Assembly (NCBI RefSeq): GCF_004320535.1
Contig: NZ_SIHY01000001.1
Coordinates: 1,302,001-1,366,000, forward strand
Direction of reading: 5' to 3'
Origin: Arthrobacter sp. S41
GTDB taxonomy: Bacteria; Actinomycetota; Actinomycetes; Actinomycetales; Micrococcaceae
Length of the DNA: 64,000 nucleotides
This document shows positions 9,277 to 18,078 of the stretch, piece by piece; the stretch's first letter is position 1; the number at the start of each line of letters is the position of its first letter. The position numbers and the translations under genes were made by a program. The notes under the pieces were generated by a model. The model did no database searches, was not told the origin of the DNA, and saw only the letters and a list, made by a program, of their open reading frames with translations.

Positions 9277-9651
9277 TTAGCGAGTCTTCTTCTTACCTGC
9301 GACGGTACGCTTCGGGCCCTTACGGGTACGTGCGTTGGTCTTGGTGCGCTGGCCGCGGACCGGCAGGCCCTTACGGTGACGAATACCTTCGTAGGATCCG
9401 ATCTCAACCTTACGGCGAATGTCAGCCTGAACCTCACGGCGCAGGTCACCTTCAACCTTGTAAGTGCCTTCGACGAAGTCGCGCAGCTGCACGAGCTGGT
9501 CATCGGTGAGATCCTTAACGCGAGTGTCCGGGTTGATCCCGGTCGCCGCGATGGTCTCTTCTGCACGGGTCTTGCCCACGCCGTAGATGTAAGTCAGCGC
9601 GATAATTACGCGCTTCTCGCGTGGAATGTCCACGCCTGCTAAACGAGCCAA
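9277..9651 (-). CDS. rpsM: Ribosomal protein S13 (uS13), TTG start
   Basis: A 124-residue protein of the 30S head that contacts the A- and P-site tRNAs. The frame stays open upstream to 9735, but the family begins at [14 protein letters not shown]. That point coincides with a TTG codon at 9651 preceded by GAAAGGTAGCC, so TTG is taken as the start. The [10 protein letters not shown] helix-hairpin-helix and the C-terminal [17 protein letters not shown] segment are typical. The 84 extra codons' worth of upstream sequence instead holds a structured leader (9671-9720). Confidence 0.96.
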   Translation of the reverse strand: MARLAGVDIPREKRVIIALTYIYGVGKTRAEETIAATGINPDTRVKDLTDDQLVQLRDFVEGTYKVEGDLRREVQADIRRKVEIGSYEGIRHRKGLPVRGQRTKTNARTRKGPKRTVAGKKKTR

Positions 9652-9670
9652 GTGGCTACCTTTCAACGAA

Positions 9671-9720
9671 CGGAGGTCTGGAGCAGTACCATCCACGATT
9701 ACTCGTGGCCCCGGCCTCCG
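9671..9720 (-). promoter_or_regulatory. Structured leader upstream of rpsM
   Basis: An inner hairpin (CCACGA/TCGTGG, 9693-9708, four-base loop) sits inside a longer CGGAGG...CCTCCG pairing (9671-9676 with 9715-9720). It lies 20 bases before the S13 start. It could be a ribosomal-protein autoregulatory element or a processing site. The pairing is seen; the role is inference. Confidence 0.4.
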
Positions 9721-9799
9721 AACCCGGGGGTACACCAGGACATAAGTCCTAGCTGATACTGCCTAATTGACTACGCGTGGGAATCCCGTAAAAACGGAA

Positions 9800-9913
9800 T
9801 TAGCCCTGACGCTGCTTGTGGCGTGGGTTCTCGCAGATCACCATGACCACGCCGTTACGACGGATCACCTTGCACTTGTCGCAGATCGGCTTCACGCTAG
9901 GGTTAACCTTCAA
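9800..9913 (-). CDS. rpmJ: Ribosomal protein L36 (bL36), TTG start
   Basis: A 37-residue 50S protein, too short for ordinary gene callers. Translation gives a typical L36: (M)[15 protein letters not shown], then [20 protein letters not shown]. The zinc ligands are C-x2-C, then Cys and His (CDKC...C...H), so this is the zinc-binding C+ form. The start is a TTG at 9913 preceded by AAAGGACAAAGCC. It lies between infA and rpsM, its standard place. Confidence 0.96.
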   Translation of the reverse strand: MKVNPSVKPICDKCKVIRRNGVVMVICENPRHKQRQG

Positions 9914-10012
9914 GGCTTTGTCCTTTTGCGGTTGCAGTTAAATGTGGAGCAGTAAAAAGCTTGTCCAAGAACAATCATTCAGTTTTCACTGAGAAAGTTT
10001 TTGGTCTGCGGT

Positions 10013-10234
10013 TTACTTGTAGCGGTAAACGATACGACCTCGGTTGAGATCGTATGGGCTCATTTCAACCTGCACTCGGTCCTCTGGGAGGATTCGAATG
10101 TAGTGCTGACGCATCTTACCCGAGATAGTGGCGAGCACTACGTGTCCATTCGGCAGCTCCACGCGGAACATCGCGTTCGGCAGTGCCTCTGAGACGGTGC
10201 CCTCTACCTGGATGACGCCTTCCTTCTTGCCCAT
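10013..10234 (-). CDS. infA: Translation initiation factor IF-1
   Basis: A 73-residue S1/OB-fold factor that occupies the ribosomal A site during initiation. The frame extends upstream, but the family starts at [14 protein letters not shown] (ATG at 10234, after AGCGGGGAAA). The core [20 protein letters not shown] and [15 protein letters not shown] and the terminal GRIVYRYK match IF-1. It is the first gene of the infA-rpmJ-rpsM-rpsK-rpoA-rplQ unit and is separated from map by a terminator. Confidence 0.97.
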   Translation of the reverse strand: MGKKEGVIQVEGTVSEALPNAMFRVELPNGHVVLATISGKMRQHYIRILPEDRVQVEMSPYDLNRGRIVYRYK

Positions 10235-10353
10235 TTTCCCCGCTAACTTTTTTTGTTGGTGATTTTTCGCCAACAAGTAATTGGTTCTGGCTCCTGATCG
10301 GTGATTCCCAAACAAAGAATTTTGGGCACACTTAAATCACGAACCAACAGTCA

Positions 10354-10383
10354 ACGATACGCTATTGTGCCGATGAGTGCCAA
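10354..10383 (-). promoter_or_regulatory. Candidate promoter of infA operon
   Basis: Minus-strand TTGGCA, 18-base spacer, TATCGT, about 120 bases upstream of infA and downstream of the map terminator. Found by eye. Confidence 0.5.
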
Positions 10384-10407
10384 TCGTTCTCTGACTTAAA
10401 AAATGTT

Positions 10408-10445
10408 AGATCCAGCACGTGACCGCTGGGTCACGTGCTGGATCT
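10408..10445 (-). terminator. Rho-independent terminator after map
   Basis: A perfect 17-bp stem with a four-base loop. In the minus-strand RNA it is followed after three bases by a run of six U. It separates secY-adk-map from the infA unit. Confidence 0.9.
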
Positions 10446-10473
10446 ATTAATGCTGATGGTTCTTAGTGCTTCA

Positions 10474-11313
10474 TTAGCCCTTGATAGGCGATGGGGTCAC
10501 ACCGAAGGGAGCCAGTCCAGCTTCTCCCCCATCATGAGCCGAGAGCACCCAGATGCCACCCATGTGGAAGGCTACGGTGTGCTCCCACTGCGAAGCGTTG
10601 GACTTGTCGTTGGTGACCACGGTCCAGTCATCTTCTAGGATCGAGGTTTCGATCTTGCCACGAACCAGCATTGGTTCAATGGCCAGTGCCATACCTGGCT
10701 TGATGCGTGAACCACGGTGGCCGGAGTTGTAGTTCAGCACATCCGGGGCCATGTGCATGGCTGAGCCGATGCCGTGACCGCAGTAGTCTTCCAGGATGCC
10801 TAGCTCGGCCCCTGGCTGGCTGGTCACAAAGTCATCAATGGCTTCACCGATCTGTCCGATGAAGCGTGCGTTGGCAGCGGCCGCGATGCCGGCCCACATG
10901 GCCTGCTCGGTGATGTCGCTCAGGCGCCGATCGGCTGGGTCAATGTTCTTGCCGACGAGCACGGTGCGAGCCGAGTCCGAATGCCAGCCATCAACAATGG
11001 CGCCGCCATCAATCTTGAGCACGTCACCATCTTTGAGTTCATAGTTTGATGGGAAGCCGTGGACCACTTCGTGGTTGACCGAGGCGCAGATGTTCGCTGG
11101 GAAGCCGTGGTAGCCCAAGAAGTTGCTGGTGGCGTTGTTGCGTTCCAGCACCTTGCCGAAGAGTTGGTTGATCGCTTCGGTGGTGACACCGGGGCGAGCC
11201 ATCGCAACGGCTTCGTCCAACGCTTCTGCCAGAACCAGTCCGGCCTGACGCATCTTCAGGATTTCAGAGTTGGATTTGTACTCGATACGAGGCTGTCCGA
11301 AAGCCAATATCAT
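10474..11313 (-). CDS. map: Methionine aminopeptidase type I
   Basis: Removes the initiator methionine from nascent proteins using a dinuclear metal centre. With the ATG at 11313 (after AGGGGA) it has 279 residues. The metal ligands are recognisable: DGGAIVDGWHSDSART (two Asp), GHGIGSAMHMAPDV (His), and EPM plus the later Glu (the usual HT(V)AF motif near the end). Type I lacks the large insertion seen in type II enzymes. It follows secY and adk, an order common in bacteria. Confidence 0.95.
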   Translation of the reverse strand: MILAFGQPRIEYKSNSEILKMRQAGLVLAEALDEAVAMARPGVTTEAINQLFGKVLERNNATSNFLGYHGFPANICASVNHEVVHGFPSNYELKDGDVLKIDGGAIVDGWHSDSARTVLVGKNIDPADRRLSDITEQAMWAGIAAAANARFIGQIGEAIDDFVTSQPGAELGILEDYCGHGIGSAMHMAPDVLNYNSGHRGSRIKPGMALAIEPMLVRGKIETSILEDDWTVVTNDKSNASQWEHTVAFHMGGIWVLSAHDGGEAGLAPFGVTPSPIKG

Positions 11314-11427
11314 TCCCCTAGCTGGATATGTTGCTGCTTTGTGGATCTTGCTAAAAACTGCGCAGGGACCGCGCTGCAACGTTCAATTGTTGCTGCACGA
11401 TCCCTGCGCCGTGTATTTCGAGCTGCC

Positions 11428-12000
11428 TTAGGCGTTGACGTTCAACGCTGCCAGTACACGCTCGGTAACTTCTTCGATCGCACCGAGGCCATCGACCTTG
11501 CGCACGATGCCACGCTCTTCATAGCGATCTACAACAACGCGGGTCTCTTCGTTGTACAGGCTCAGGCGGTGGCGGATGACTTCTTCGGTGTCATCTGCGC
11601 GGCCTTCGATTTCTGCACGCTTGAGCAGACGAGCTACCAGTTCATCATCATCGGCAGTTAGCTGCAGTACAGCGTCCAGTGCGATGCCCTTGGCTGCCAA
11701 CATGGCGTCCAGTGCGTCGACCTGTGCGCTGGTGCGTGGGTAACCGTCGAGCAGGAAGCCCTTGGCTACGTCCTCTTGGTTCAGGCGATCGTCAACCATA
11801 TTGTTGGTTACCGAATCAGGTACAAAGTCACCGTTGTCAATGTACTTACTGGCTTCGATCCCTAGCGGGGTGCCGCCCTTGACGTTGGCACGGAAGATGT
11901 CGCCGGTGGAGATGGCAACAATATCCAAACGCTCGGAAATCTTTACGGCCTGGGTACCTTTACCGGCACCTGGAGGTCCAATAATTAGCAGTCGACTCAT
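11428..12000 (-). CDS. adk: Adenylate kinase
   Basis: Balances ATP, AMP and ADP. The P-loop GPPGAGKGT is at residues 8-16, the AMP-binding STGDIFR follows, and LDGYPRT is present. At 190 residues it is the short-LID type with no zinc-binding insertion, as is typical of actinobacteria. The start ATG overlaps the secY stop by four bases (ATGA), so translation of the two is probably coupled. Confidence 0.97.
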   Translation of the reverse strand: MSRLLIIGPPGAGKGTQAVKISERLDIVAISTGDIFRANVKGGTPLGIEASKYIDNGDFVPDSVTNNMVDDRLNQEDVAKGFLLDGYPRTSAQVDALDAMLAAKGIALDAVLQLTADDDELVARLLKRAEIEGRADDTEEVIRHRLSLYNEETRVVVDRYEERGIVRKVDGLGAIEEVTERVLAALNVNA

Positions 12001-13301
12001 CGCAGTAGCCCTTCATAGTTTCGTTGCTGCATTTGAGCATTGATTTGTTTGACGGTTTCCAATCCCACACCAACCATAATGAGGATCGATGTTCCGCCAA
12101 ATGGGAAGCTCTGATCTGCGTTGAACAGCACGAAGGCGATCAGTGGGATCAACGCGACGAACGCGAGGTACAGCGCGCCCGGCAAGGTAATTCGAGAAAT
12201 CACGTACTGCAGGTATTCGGCGGTAGGCTTACCGGCGCGAATGCCTGGAATGAATCCGCCGTACTGCTTCATGTTGTCGGAGACCTCAACCGGGTTGAAG
12301 GTAATCGCAACGTAGAAATAGGCAAAGCCGATGATCATCAGCGTGTAGACCAGCATGTACCAAGGTGACGAGGTTGAGGAGTGCTCTTGCAGCCACATTG
12401 CCCAGCCTGGCAAGGTTCCGTCATCGTTCTGGTTGAACTGCACCAGCATCTGTGGCAGAGCCAAGATGGAGCTGGCGAAGATCACTGGGATCACGTTGGC
12501 CATGTTCAGCTTCAGCGGGATGTAGGTGGAGGTGCCACCCACGGTGCGTCGGCCTACGGTGCGTTTAGCGTACTGAACCGGGATGCGACGCTGGGACTGC
12601 TCCACGAAGACCACAAGGGCCACGATGAGCAAACCAACAAGCAGCACACCAATAAATGCCATCACGCCCTGTGCCTGAAGGATCGAACCCATCGAGGATG
12701 GGAAGCCCGAAGCAATAGAGATGAAGATCAGGATGGACATGCCGTTGCCGATACCGCGTTCGGTGATCAGCTCACCCATCCACATGATCAGGCTGGTGCC
12801 TGCAGTGAGGGTCATGATCATCAGAAGAATCACGATCAGTGAGTCATCTGGAACCAGCGGTAGCGAGCAGCTTGGGAACAGGCTACCGGTACGGGCAAGG
12901 GTCACCAGAGTGGTTCCCTGCAACAAGGCGAGGGCGATGGTGAGGTAACGCGTGTACTGCGTTAGCTTGGCTTGCCCGGCTTGGCCTTCCTTATGCAAGG
13001 TTTCGAAGTGCGGGATCACCACACGCAGCAACTGGGTAATGATGGACGCCGTAATGTACGGCATGATTCCCATTGCAAAAATGGAGACCTGCAACAGGGC
13101 GCCGCCACTGAACAGGTTCACGAACGAATAAAGTCCACCGGTGGTTTCACCCATTGCCAGACACTGCTGAACGTTGCTGTAATCGATTCCCGGAGAGGGA
13201 ATGAATACACCGACACGATAGATCGCGATGATCCCAAGCGTGAACAGCAACTTGTTGCGCAGATCAGGCGTCCGAAAAACTCGGGCTATGGCGCTGAACA
13301 A
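11997..13301 (-). CDS. secY: Protein translocase subunit SecY
   Basis: The 434-residue channel subunit of the SecYEG translocon in the cytoplasmic membrane. About ten hydrophobic segments are visible. The N-terminal MFSAIARVFRTPDLRNKLLFT start, the plug-region GGALLQVSIFAMGIMPYI segment and the RRIPVQYAKRTVGRR cytosolic loop are characteristic. It overlaps adk by four bases. A terminator separates it from rplO, and a candidate promoter lies in between, so secY-adk-map is probably an independent unit. Confidence 0.98.
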   Translation of the reverse strand: MFSAIARVFRTPDLRNKLLFTLGIIAIYRVGVFIPSPGIDYSNVQQCLAMGETTGGLYSFVNLFSGGALLQVSIFAMGIMPYITASIITQLLRVVIPHFETLHKEGQAGQAKLTQYTRYLTIALALLQGTTLVTLARTGSLFPSCSLPLVPDDSLIVILLMIMTLTAGTSLIMWMGELITERGIGNGMSILIFISIASGFPSSMGSILQAQGVMAFIGVLLVGLLIVALVVFVEQSQRRIPVQYAKRTVGRRTVGGTSTYIPLKLNMANVIPVIFASSILALPQMLVQFNQNDDGTLPGWAMWLQEHSSTSSPWYMLVYTLMIIGFAYFYVAITFNPVEVSDNMKQYGGFIPGIRAGKPTAEYLQYVISRITLPGALYLAFVALIPLIAFVLFNADQSFPFGGTSILIMVGVGLETVKQINAQMQQRNYEGLLR

Positions 13302-13358
13302 GCGTCCTCCTGAAGTAAGTGCTTGAGCCTAGGAAGAGATACTTCCTATGACCTAACG

Positions 13359-13389
13359 ATTCTAGCCGTGAACAGTACTATCCTGCCAA
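13359..13389 (-). promoter_or_regulatory. Candidate promoter of secY-adk-map
   Basis: Minus-strand TTGGCA, 19-base spacer, TAGAAT, about 60 bases upstream of the secY ATG and downstream of the rplO terminator. The spacer is slightly long. Found by eye. Confidence 0.5.
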
Positions 13390-13495
13390 ATACGCCACAC
13401 GAATGAGTCGCAACTGTGAATCGATAGAAATGTTAAAGACCAGATCAGGCAAGCATTAATAGTTATCTTTGAAACTTTCTCGCCGATAGCAGAAT

Positions 13496-13535
13496 GGTCC
13501 CGGTTCACGTTGATTACTCAACGTGAACCGGGACC
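13496..13535 (-). terminator. Hairpin after rplO
   Basis: A perfect 18-bp inverted repeat (13496-13513 with 13518-13535) with a four-base loop, 20 bases beyond the rplO stop. There is no strong U tract. It probably ends the spc operon before secY. Confidence 0.75.
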
Positions 13536-13555
13536 ACTCAAAGGCTAACCCTGAT

Positions 13556-14008
13556 TTAGAGGGTTTCTGCCGAGCCGCCAGCAGCAGCGATCTTCTCGGA
13601 AGCAGAAGTCGAGAAGGCGTCAACCTTCACGTCAACCTTAACCGTGATATCGCCAGTGCCCAGGACCTTTACAGGCTGGTTCTTGCGAACAGCGCCCTTG
13701 GCAACAAGTGCCTCTACGGTAACTTCGCCGCCTTCTGGGAACAATTCCGAGATCTTGTCCAGGTTTACAACCTGGAACTCGACGCGGAATGGGTTCTTGA
13801 AGCCACGCAGCTTAGGCAGACGCATGTGCAGTGGAAGCTGTCCACCTGCGAATCCTGCCTTCACCTGGTAACGAGCCTTGGTACCCTTGGTACCGCGACC
13901 AGCGGTCTTACCCTTTGAACCTTCACCGCGACCAACGCGGGTCTTGGCAGTCTTTGCACCCTCAGCTGGGCGCAGGTGGTGAATCTTTAGTGCTTTTTCT
14001 TCAGCCAT
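13556..14008 (-). CDS. rplO: Ribosomal protein L15 (uL15)
   Basis: A 150-residue 50S assembly protein. The N-terminal [30 protein letters not shown] segment, which threads through 23S rRNA, and the [16 protein letters not shown] motif are diagnostic. It is the last gene of the spc operon here, directly after rpmD and before a strong hairpin. Confidence 0.97.
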   Translation of the reverse strand: MAEEKALKIHHLRPAEGAKTAKTRVGRGEGSKGKTAGRGTKGTKARYQVKAGFAGGQLPLHMRLPKLRGFKNPFRVEFQVVNLDKISELFPEGGEVTVEALVAKGAVRKNQPVKVLGTGDITVKVDVKVDAFSTSASEKIAAAGGSAETL

Positions 14009-14010
14009 CT

Positions 14011-14217
14011 CTACTTCGCCTCCTCAACCTTCAACAGGTGTGGGACCTTGTTGACCATACCAACAGTCACAGGGTCAGCGGAGCGGACAACGGTGTGTCC
14101 GATGCGCTTCAGGCCCAACGAGCGAACAACGTCGCGCTGGGACTGGCTACCACCGATGATGGACTTGATCTGGGTGATTTCCAGGTTGGCGTCGCTTACA
14201 ACAATGTTCTTAGCCAT
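14011..14217 (-). CDS. rpmD: Ribosomal protein L30 (uL30)
   Basis: A 68-residue single-domain 50S protein. The [32 protein letters not shown] pattern and the [13 protein letters not shown] end are typical of the family. It sits between rpsE and rplO with gaps of two to three bases, as expected for a tightly coupled operon. Confidence 0.96.
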   Translation of the reverse strand: MAKNIVVSDANLEITQIKSIIGGSQSQRDVVRSLGLKRIGHTVVRSADPVTVGMVNKVPHLLKVEEAK

Positions 14218-14220
14218 TGA

Positions 14221-14931
14221 TTAAGCACCTGCCTTCTGGGACTGGATGTGACGCAGCATTGCTGCTGGTGCAACTTCGTCCAGCGGAAGACCGCGGCGAG
14301 CTGCAACAGCTGCAGGCTCTTCAAGAGCCTTCAGTGCAGCAATGGTTCCCTGAACGATGTTGATCTGGTTGCTTGAACCCATCGACTTCGACAGAACGTC
14401 ATGGATGCCTGCGCATTCCAACACGGCGCGCACTGGACCACCGGCGATAACACCGGTACCAGGAGCAGCTGGACGAAGCAAGACAACGCCAGCGGCGGCC
14501 TCACCCTTGACCAGGTGTGGAATGGTGGTGCCAACACGTGGAACGCGGAAGAATGACTTCTTAGCCACTTCAACGCCCTTAGCGATAGCTGCAGGAACTT
14601 CCTTGGCCTTACCGTAGCCAACGCCGACCATACCGTTACCGTCACCAACAACGACAAGTGCGGTGAAGCTAAAGCGACGACCACCCTTGACGACCTTGGA
14701 TACGCGGTTGATAGCTACAACGCGCTCAAGGAACTTGTCCTTGTCTTCGTTGCGGCTGTCCTTCTGGTCACGGCCACGGCCGCGGCCTTCGCCACGTCCA
14801 CGACCTTCACCACGACCGCGGCCTTCGCCACGACGGGATCCAGCGTTCTCGGTAGCGGGAGCCGATGCAGTCTCGACTGCTTCAGTAGCTTCAGACACCT
14901 GAGTTTCCTTCTTGTTAGTTGCTTCGCTCAC
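14221..14931 (-). CDS. rpsE: Ribosomal protein S5 (uS5) with Arg-Gly-Glu repeat extension
   Basis: A 236-residue 30S protein involved in decoding fidelity and mRNA unwinding. The double-stranded-RNA-binding core begins near residue 66 ([20 protein letters not shown]) and includes the [16 protein letters not shown] motif. The roughly 65-residue N-terminal extension is acidic and then consists of repeated RGEGRG units encoded by a short tandem repeat (about 14765-14840). Such extensions are seen in actinobacteria but vary in length. It overlaps rplR by four bases. Confidence 0.97.
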   Translation of the reverse strand: MSEATNKKETQVSEATEAVETASAPATENAGSRRGEGRGRGEGRGRGEGRGRGRDQKDSRNEDKDKFLERVVAINRVSKVVKGGRRFSFTALVVVGDGNGMVGVGYGKAKEVPAAIAKGVEVAKKSFFRVPRVGTTIPHLVKGEAAAGVVLLRPAAPGTGVIAGGPVRAVLECAGIHDVLSKSMGSSNQINIVQGTIAALKALEEPAAVAARRGLPLDEVAPAAMLRHIQSQKAGA

Positions 14932-15299
14932 AGTGCCAGCCCACCTTCACGTGCGCCGTCAGCAACAGCAGCCACGCGACCGTGGTACTTGTTGCCACCG
15001 CGGTCGAAGACAACTGCTTCGATGCCAGCAGCCTTGGCGCGCTCTGCAACGAGCTCACCAACGCGCTTGGACTTTGCGGACTTGTCAGCATCGCTGTTGC
15101 GAAGATCTGCTTCCATGGTCGAAGCGCTGGCCAGGGTCAGACCCTGCGAGTCGTCCACGATCTGAACGAACATGTGACGAGCCGAGCGGTTGATAACCAA
15201 GCGTGGACGAGCAGTGGTACCAACGATGTGCTTGCGCACACGCTGGTGACGACGACCGCGCTGAGCGGACTTGCTCTTGCCCTTGATTCCGATAGCCAT
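14928..15299 (-). CDS. rplR: Ribosomal protein L18 (uL18)
   Basis: A 123-residue protein that brings 5S rRNA to the 50S subunit. The basic N-terminus, the [23 protein letters not shown] segment and the terminal [24 protein letters not shown] motif identify it. Its end overlaps the rpsE start by four bases, and it follows rplF with a two-base gap. Confidence 0.97.
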   Translation of the reverse strand: MAIGIKGKSKSAQRGRRHQRVRKHIVGTTARPRLVINRSARHMFVQIVDDSQGLTLASASTMEADLRNSDADKSAKSKRVGELVAERAKAAGIEAVVFDRGGNKYHGRVAAVADGAREGGLAL

Positions 15300-15301
15300 A
15301 A

Positions 15302-15838
15302 TTACTTACCAGCCTTTCCGACCTTGCGGCGGATGATCTCGCCAGCGTAACGAATACCCTTGCCCTTGTAAGGCTCGGTCTTACGCAGCTTGCGGATGTT
15401 GGCGGCAACTTCACCGACGTGCTGCTTATCAATACCAGCGACGGTGATTTTGTTGTTGCCCTCTACCGAGTAGGTGACACCCTCAACGGCTGCAACCTTT
15501 ACTGGGTGCGAGTAACCCAGAGCAAGCTCCAGGTCAGCGCCCTTGGCCAGTACGCGGTAACCGGTTCCGTGGATTTCGAGCTTCTTCTCGTAACCCTCGG
15601 TGACACCGATGATCATGTTGTTGATCAGGGTGCGAGTCAGACCGTGCAACGAACGAGCCTCGCGGCCGTCGTTGGGGCGGTTGACGGTAACAGTGTTCTC
15701 GTCCTTGGCAACGGTGATAGGAGCCTTGACGGTGATCGAAAGTTCACCCTTCGGGCCCTTGACGGCGACCTGCTGGCCATCGACATTTAGCTCAACGTTT
15801 GCAGGAACGGTGATCGGAAGACGTCCAATACGTGACAT
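15302..15838 (-). CDS. rplF: Ribosomal protein L6 (uL6)
   Basis: A 178-residue two-domain 50S protein near the sarcin-ricin loop. The start [18 protein letters not shown] and the C-terminal signature [24 protein letters not shown] are diagnostic. It lies between rpsH and rplR in the normal spc order. Confidence 0.98.
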   Translation of the reverse strand: MSRIGRLPITVPANVELNVDGQQVAVKGPKGELSITVKAPITVAKDENTVTVNRPNDGREARSLHGLTRTLINNMIIGVTEGYEKKLEIHGTGYRVLAKGADLELALGYSHPVKVAAVEGVTYSVEGNNKITVAGIDKQHVGEVAANIRKLRKTEPYKGKGIRYAGEIIRRKVGKAGK

Positions 15839-15858
15839 TGTATGTTTCTCCCTTTCCG

Positions 15859-16257
15859 TTACCAGACGTAGGCGAGGACTTCCCCACCCACGCCCTTCTT
15901 TGCAGCCTGACGGTCAGTAAGCAGACCGGAGGAGGTGGACAGGATTGCGATACCAAGACCACCGAGCACGTGAGGCAAGTTGGTGGACTTTGCGTATACG
16001 CGAAGACCTGGCTTGGAGATACGACGTACGCCAGCGATTGAACGCTCACGCGATGGGCCGTACTTCAAGGTGATGGTCAGAGTCTTGCCGACTTCTGCAG
16101 CAACTTCCTCGAACGAGGCAATGTAGCCCTGTTCCTTGAGGATGTTAGCAATGCGTACTTTTAGCTTGCTCGACGGCATCGACACAGTGTCGTGGTATGC
16201 CGAGTTAGCGTTACGCAGACGAGTCAGCATATCTGCGACTGGATCTGTCATAGACAT
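15859..16257 (-). CDS. rpsH: Ribosomal protein S8 (uS8)
   Basis: A 132-residue 16S rRNA-binding protein, in other bacteria the translational repressor of the spc operon. [23 protein letters not shown] and the terminal [26 protein letters not shown] are diagnostic. It follows rplE by only 57 bases: the rpsN gene usually found between them is absent. Confidence 0.98.
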   Translation of the reverse strand: MSMTDPVADMLTRLRNANSAYHDTVSMPSSKLKVRIANILKEQGYIASFEEVAAEVGKTLTITLKYGPSRERSIAGVRRISKPGLRVYAKSTNLPHVLGGLGIAILSTSSGLLTDRQAAKKGVGGEVLAYVW

Positions 16258-16314
16258 GTGGGCTTCAGCCCTTCCTCGTTACGGTTTCCTTAGCGGACCT
16301 GTAACGTAGTGAGA

Positions 16315-16884
16315 TTAGTTGTTGGTCTTGAATGGGAAGCCCAGAGCCTTTAGCAAGGCACGGCCTTCGTCATCAGTCTTGGCGGTGGTCACCACAGTGA
16401 TGTCCATACCGCGCACGCGATCGATCTTGTCCTGATCGATTTCATGGAACATCGACTGTTCGGTCAGACCGAAAGTGTAGTTACCATTGCCATCGAACTG
16501 ACGGTCGCTCAAACCGCGGAAGTCGCGGATACGAGGCAGTGCCAGGGTGATCAAGCGATCAATGAATTCCCACATGCGATCGTTACGCAGGGTGGTGTGC
16601 GTACCAATTGGCATGCCTTCGCGCAGCTTGAACTGTGCGATGGACTTGCGAGCCTTGGTTACCACTGGCTTCTGACCGGTAATTGCGGTCAGGTCCTTGA
16701 CGGCACCTTCAATGAGCTTCGAGTCCTTGGCAGCTTCGCCGACACCCATGTTCACTACAACCTTGGTCAGGCCTGGGACCTGCATGGTGTTGACGTAGTT
16801 GAACTGCTCCTGCAAAGCAGGGCGGATCTCTGCGTTGTACTTAGCCTTCAGACGTGGCTGGATCTTGGTGGCTGCTTCAGTCAT
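16315..16884 (-). CDS. rplE: Ribosomal protein L5 (uL5)
   Basis: A 189-residue protein that binds 5S rRNA and contacts the P-site tRNA. Conserved segments are [33 protein letters not shown], and the terminal [12 protein letters not shown]. The ATG overlaps the last base of rplX. Confidence 0.98.
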   Translation of the reverse strand: MTEAATKIQPRLKAKYNAEIRPALQEQFNYVNTMQVPGLTKVVVNMGVGEAAKDSKLIEGAVKDLTAITGQKPVVTKARKSIAQFKLREGMPIGTHTTLRNDRMWEFIDRLITLALPRIRDFRGLSDRQFDGNGNYTFGLTEQSMFHEIDQDKIDRVRGMDITVVTTAKTDDEGRALLKALGFPFKTNN

Positions 16885-17228
16885 TACAGATCCTTTCCGG
16901 AAGCCTTGGCGAAACGGACGCGTACAGTCTTGGACACGCCGTTCTTTTCTACGGTTTCCTCGCGGAAACCGACGCGGGTTGGCTTCTTGGTTTCTGGGTC
17001 AACCACTGCAACGTTAGAAACGTGCACTGGAGCCTCAACAACCGTGATGCCGCCGGTGGTCGAACCTGATTCGGTCTGACCTGCCTTGGTGTGCTTGGTG
17101 ACGCGGTTAACGCCTTCAACAAGTACGCGGTTGGTATCGGTGATGACCTTCAGGACTTTGCCCTGCAAGCCACGATCCTTGCCTGAGATGATCTGAACCA
17201 GGTCACCCTTTTTGATCTTTGCGCCCAT
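16884..17228 (-). CDS. rplX: Ribosomal protein L24 (uL24)
   Basis: A 114-residue assembly-initiator protein of the 50S subunit with an N-terminal KOW motif ([23 protein letters not shown]). The [12 protein letters not shown] and [11 protein letters not shown] segments are typical. It lies two bases after rplN and overlaps rplE by one base. Confidence 0.97.
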   Translation of the reverse strand: MGAKIKKGDLVQIISGKDRGLQGKVLKVITDTNRVLVEGVNRVTKHTKAGQTESGSTTGGITVVEAPVHVSNVAVVDPETKKPTRVGFREETVEKNGVSKTVRVRFAKASGKDL

Positions 17229-17230
17229 GG

Positions 17231-17599
17231 TTACAGCACCTCCGGAGCCAGCGAAACGATCTTCATGAACTTCTTGTCACGAAGTTCACGACCCACTGGG
17301 CCGAAAATACGGGTACCGCGTGGTTCACCTTCGTTCTTCAAGATCACAGCTGCGTTCTCGTCGAACTTGATGTAGGAACCGTCTGCACGACGGATTTCCT
17401 TCTTAGTGCGAACGACGACTGCCTTGACGACGTCGCCCTTCTTTACGTTGCCGCCAGGAATTGCATCCTTGACGGTAGCGACAATAGTGTCGCCAATGCT
17501 TGCGTAGCGACGCTTCGAGCCACCAAGAACACGGATGGTAAGGATTTCCTTAGCACCGGTGTTGTCGGCAACCTTGAGTCGCGACTCCTGCTGAATCAC
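17231..17599 (-). CDS. rplN: Ribosomal protein L14 (uL14)
   Basis: A 122-residue 50S protein at the subunit interface. It starts [18 protein letters not shown] and ends [29 protein letters not shown], both canonical. It is now the first gene of the spc operon, because three accessory genes separate it from rpsQ. A candidate promoter lies about 240 bases upstream. Confidence 0.98.
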   Translation of the reverse strand: MIQQESRLKVADNTGAKEILTIRVLGGSKRRYASIGDTIVATVKDAIPGGNVKKGDVVKAVVVRTKKEIRRADGSYIKFDENAAVILKNEGEPRGTRIFGPVGRELRDKKFMKIVSLAPEVL

Positions 17600-18078
17600 T
17601 TCTTACTCCTGTCGTCTCGCTGGTTCTCTTATAAATCGAGCCTTGCGGAACGGATATGGTCTCCACGGCACGTATCGCTTACCCCCACCGTCGCGAGCGC
17701 ACCGAATGCTGATCTCAATTGGCGGCAGGGCCGAGGCGTAAAATACCGAGGCTGTACTTGTGCATCTAAACTGATTTAGACCGCACTGCATCGTGCCGAA
17801 GGTGGATAGTCCCCGAACACAATGCGCACAGGGTTACAAGTCTAGCGCAGAGTGGCACAAAACCGAAATGGTGTGGTATGCGGAAAATAGGCGTCGTTCG
17901 TCACATCAGACACCACGTACTCCCCCGGCATATCAACGTTCATGACCGCGGCCAAATTTTCTGATGTGGTCGACTAACACCAACACTGCAGGTAATTCTT
18001 CTGACTGCCCATGGCTTCCTGAATGATTTTCAGAAAATATTTGCTATAGACGATGCCGCTCAAATGAAGCACAGGGCG
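17600..18078. other. Promoter region of the spc operon
   Basis: A 479-base gap between the nuclease-fold gene and rplN, both on the minus strand. It contains the candidate promoter at 17839-17868. No gene, and no obvious terminator for the upstream nuclease-fold gene, was seen. Confidence 0.5.
17839..17868 (-). promoter_or_regulatory. Candidate promoter of rplN-rplO operon
   Basis: Minus-strand TTTCGG, 18-base spacer, TAGACT, about 240 bases before rplN. The -10 is good, the -35 weak. The position fits a promoter made necessary by the break between the S10 and spc operons. Confidence 0.45.

Noticed and set aside
9652-9735. Upstream extension of S13 to an earlier start
   Set aside because: The added residues are not part of S13. 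The conserved N-terminus coincides with a TTG having a good Shine-Dalgarno sequence, and the extension region forms a hairpin.
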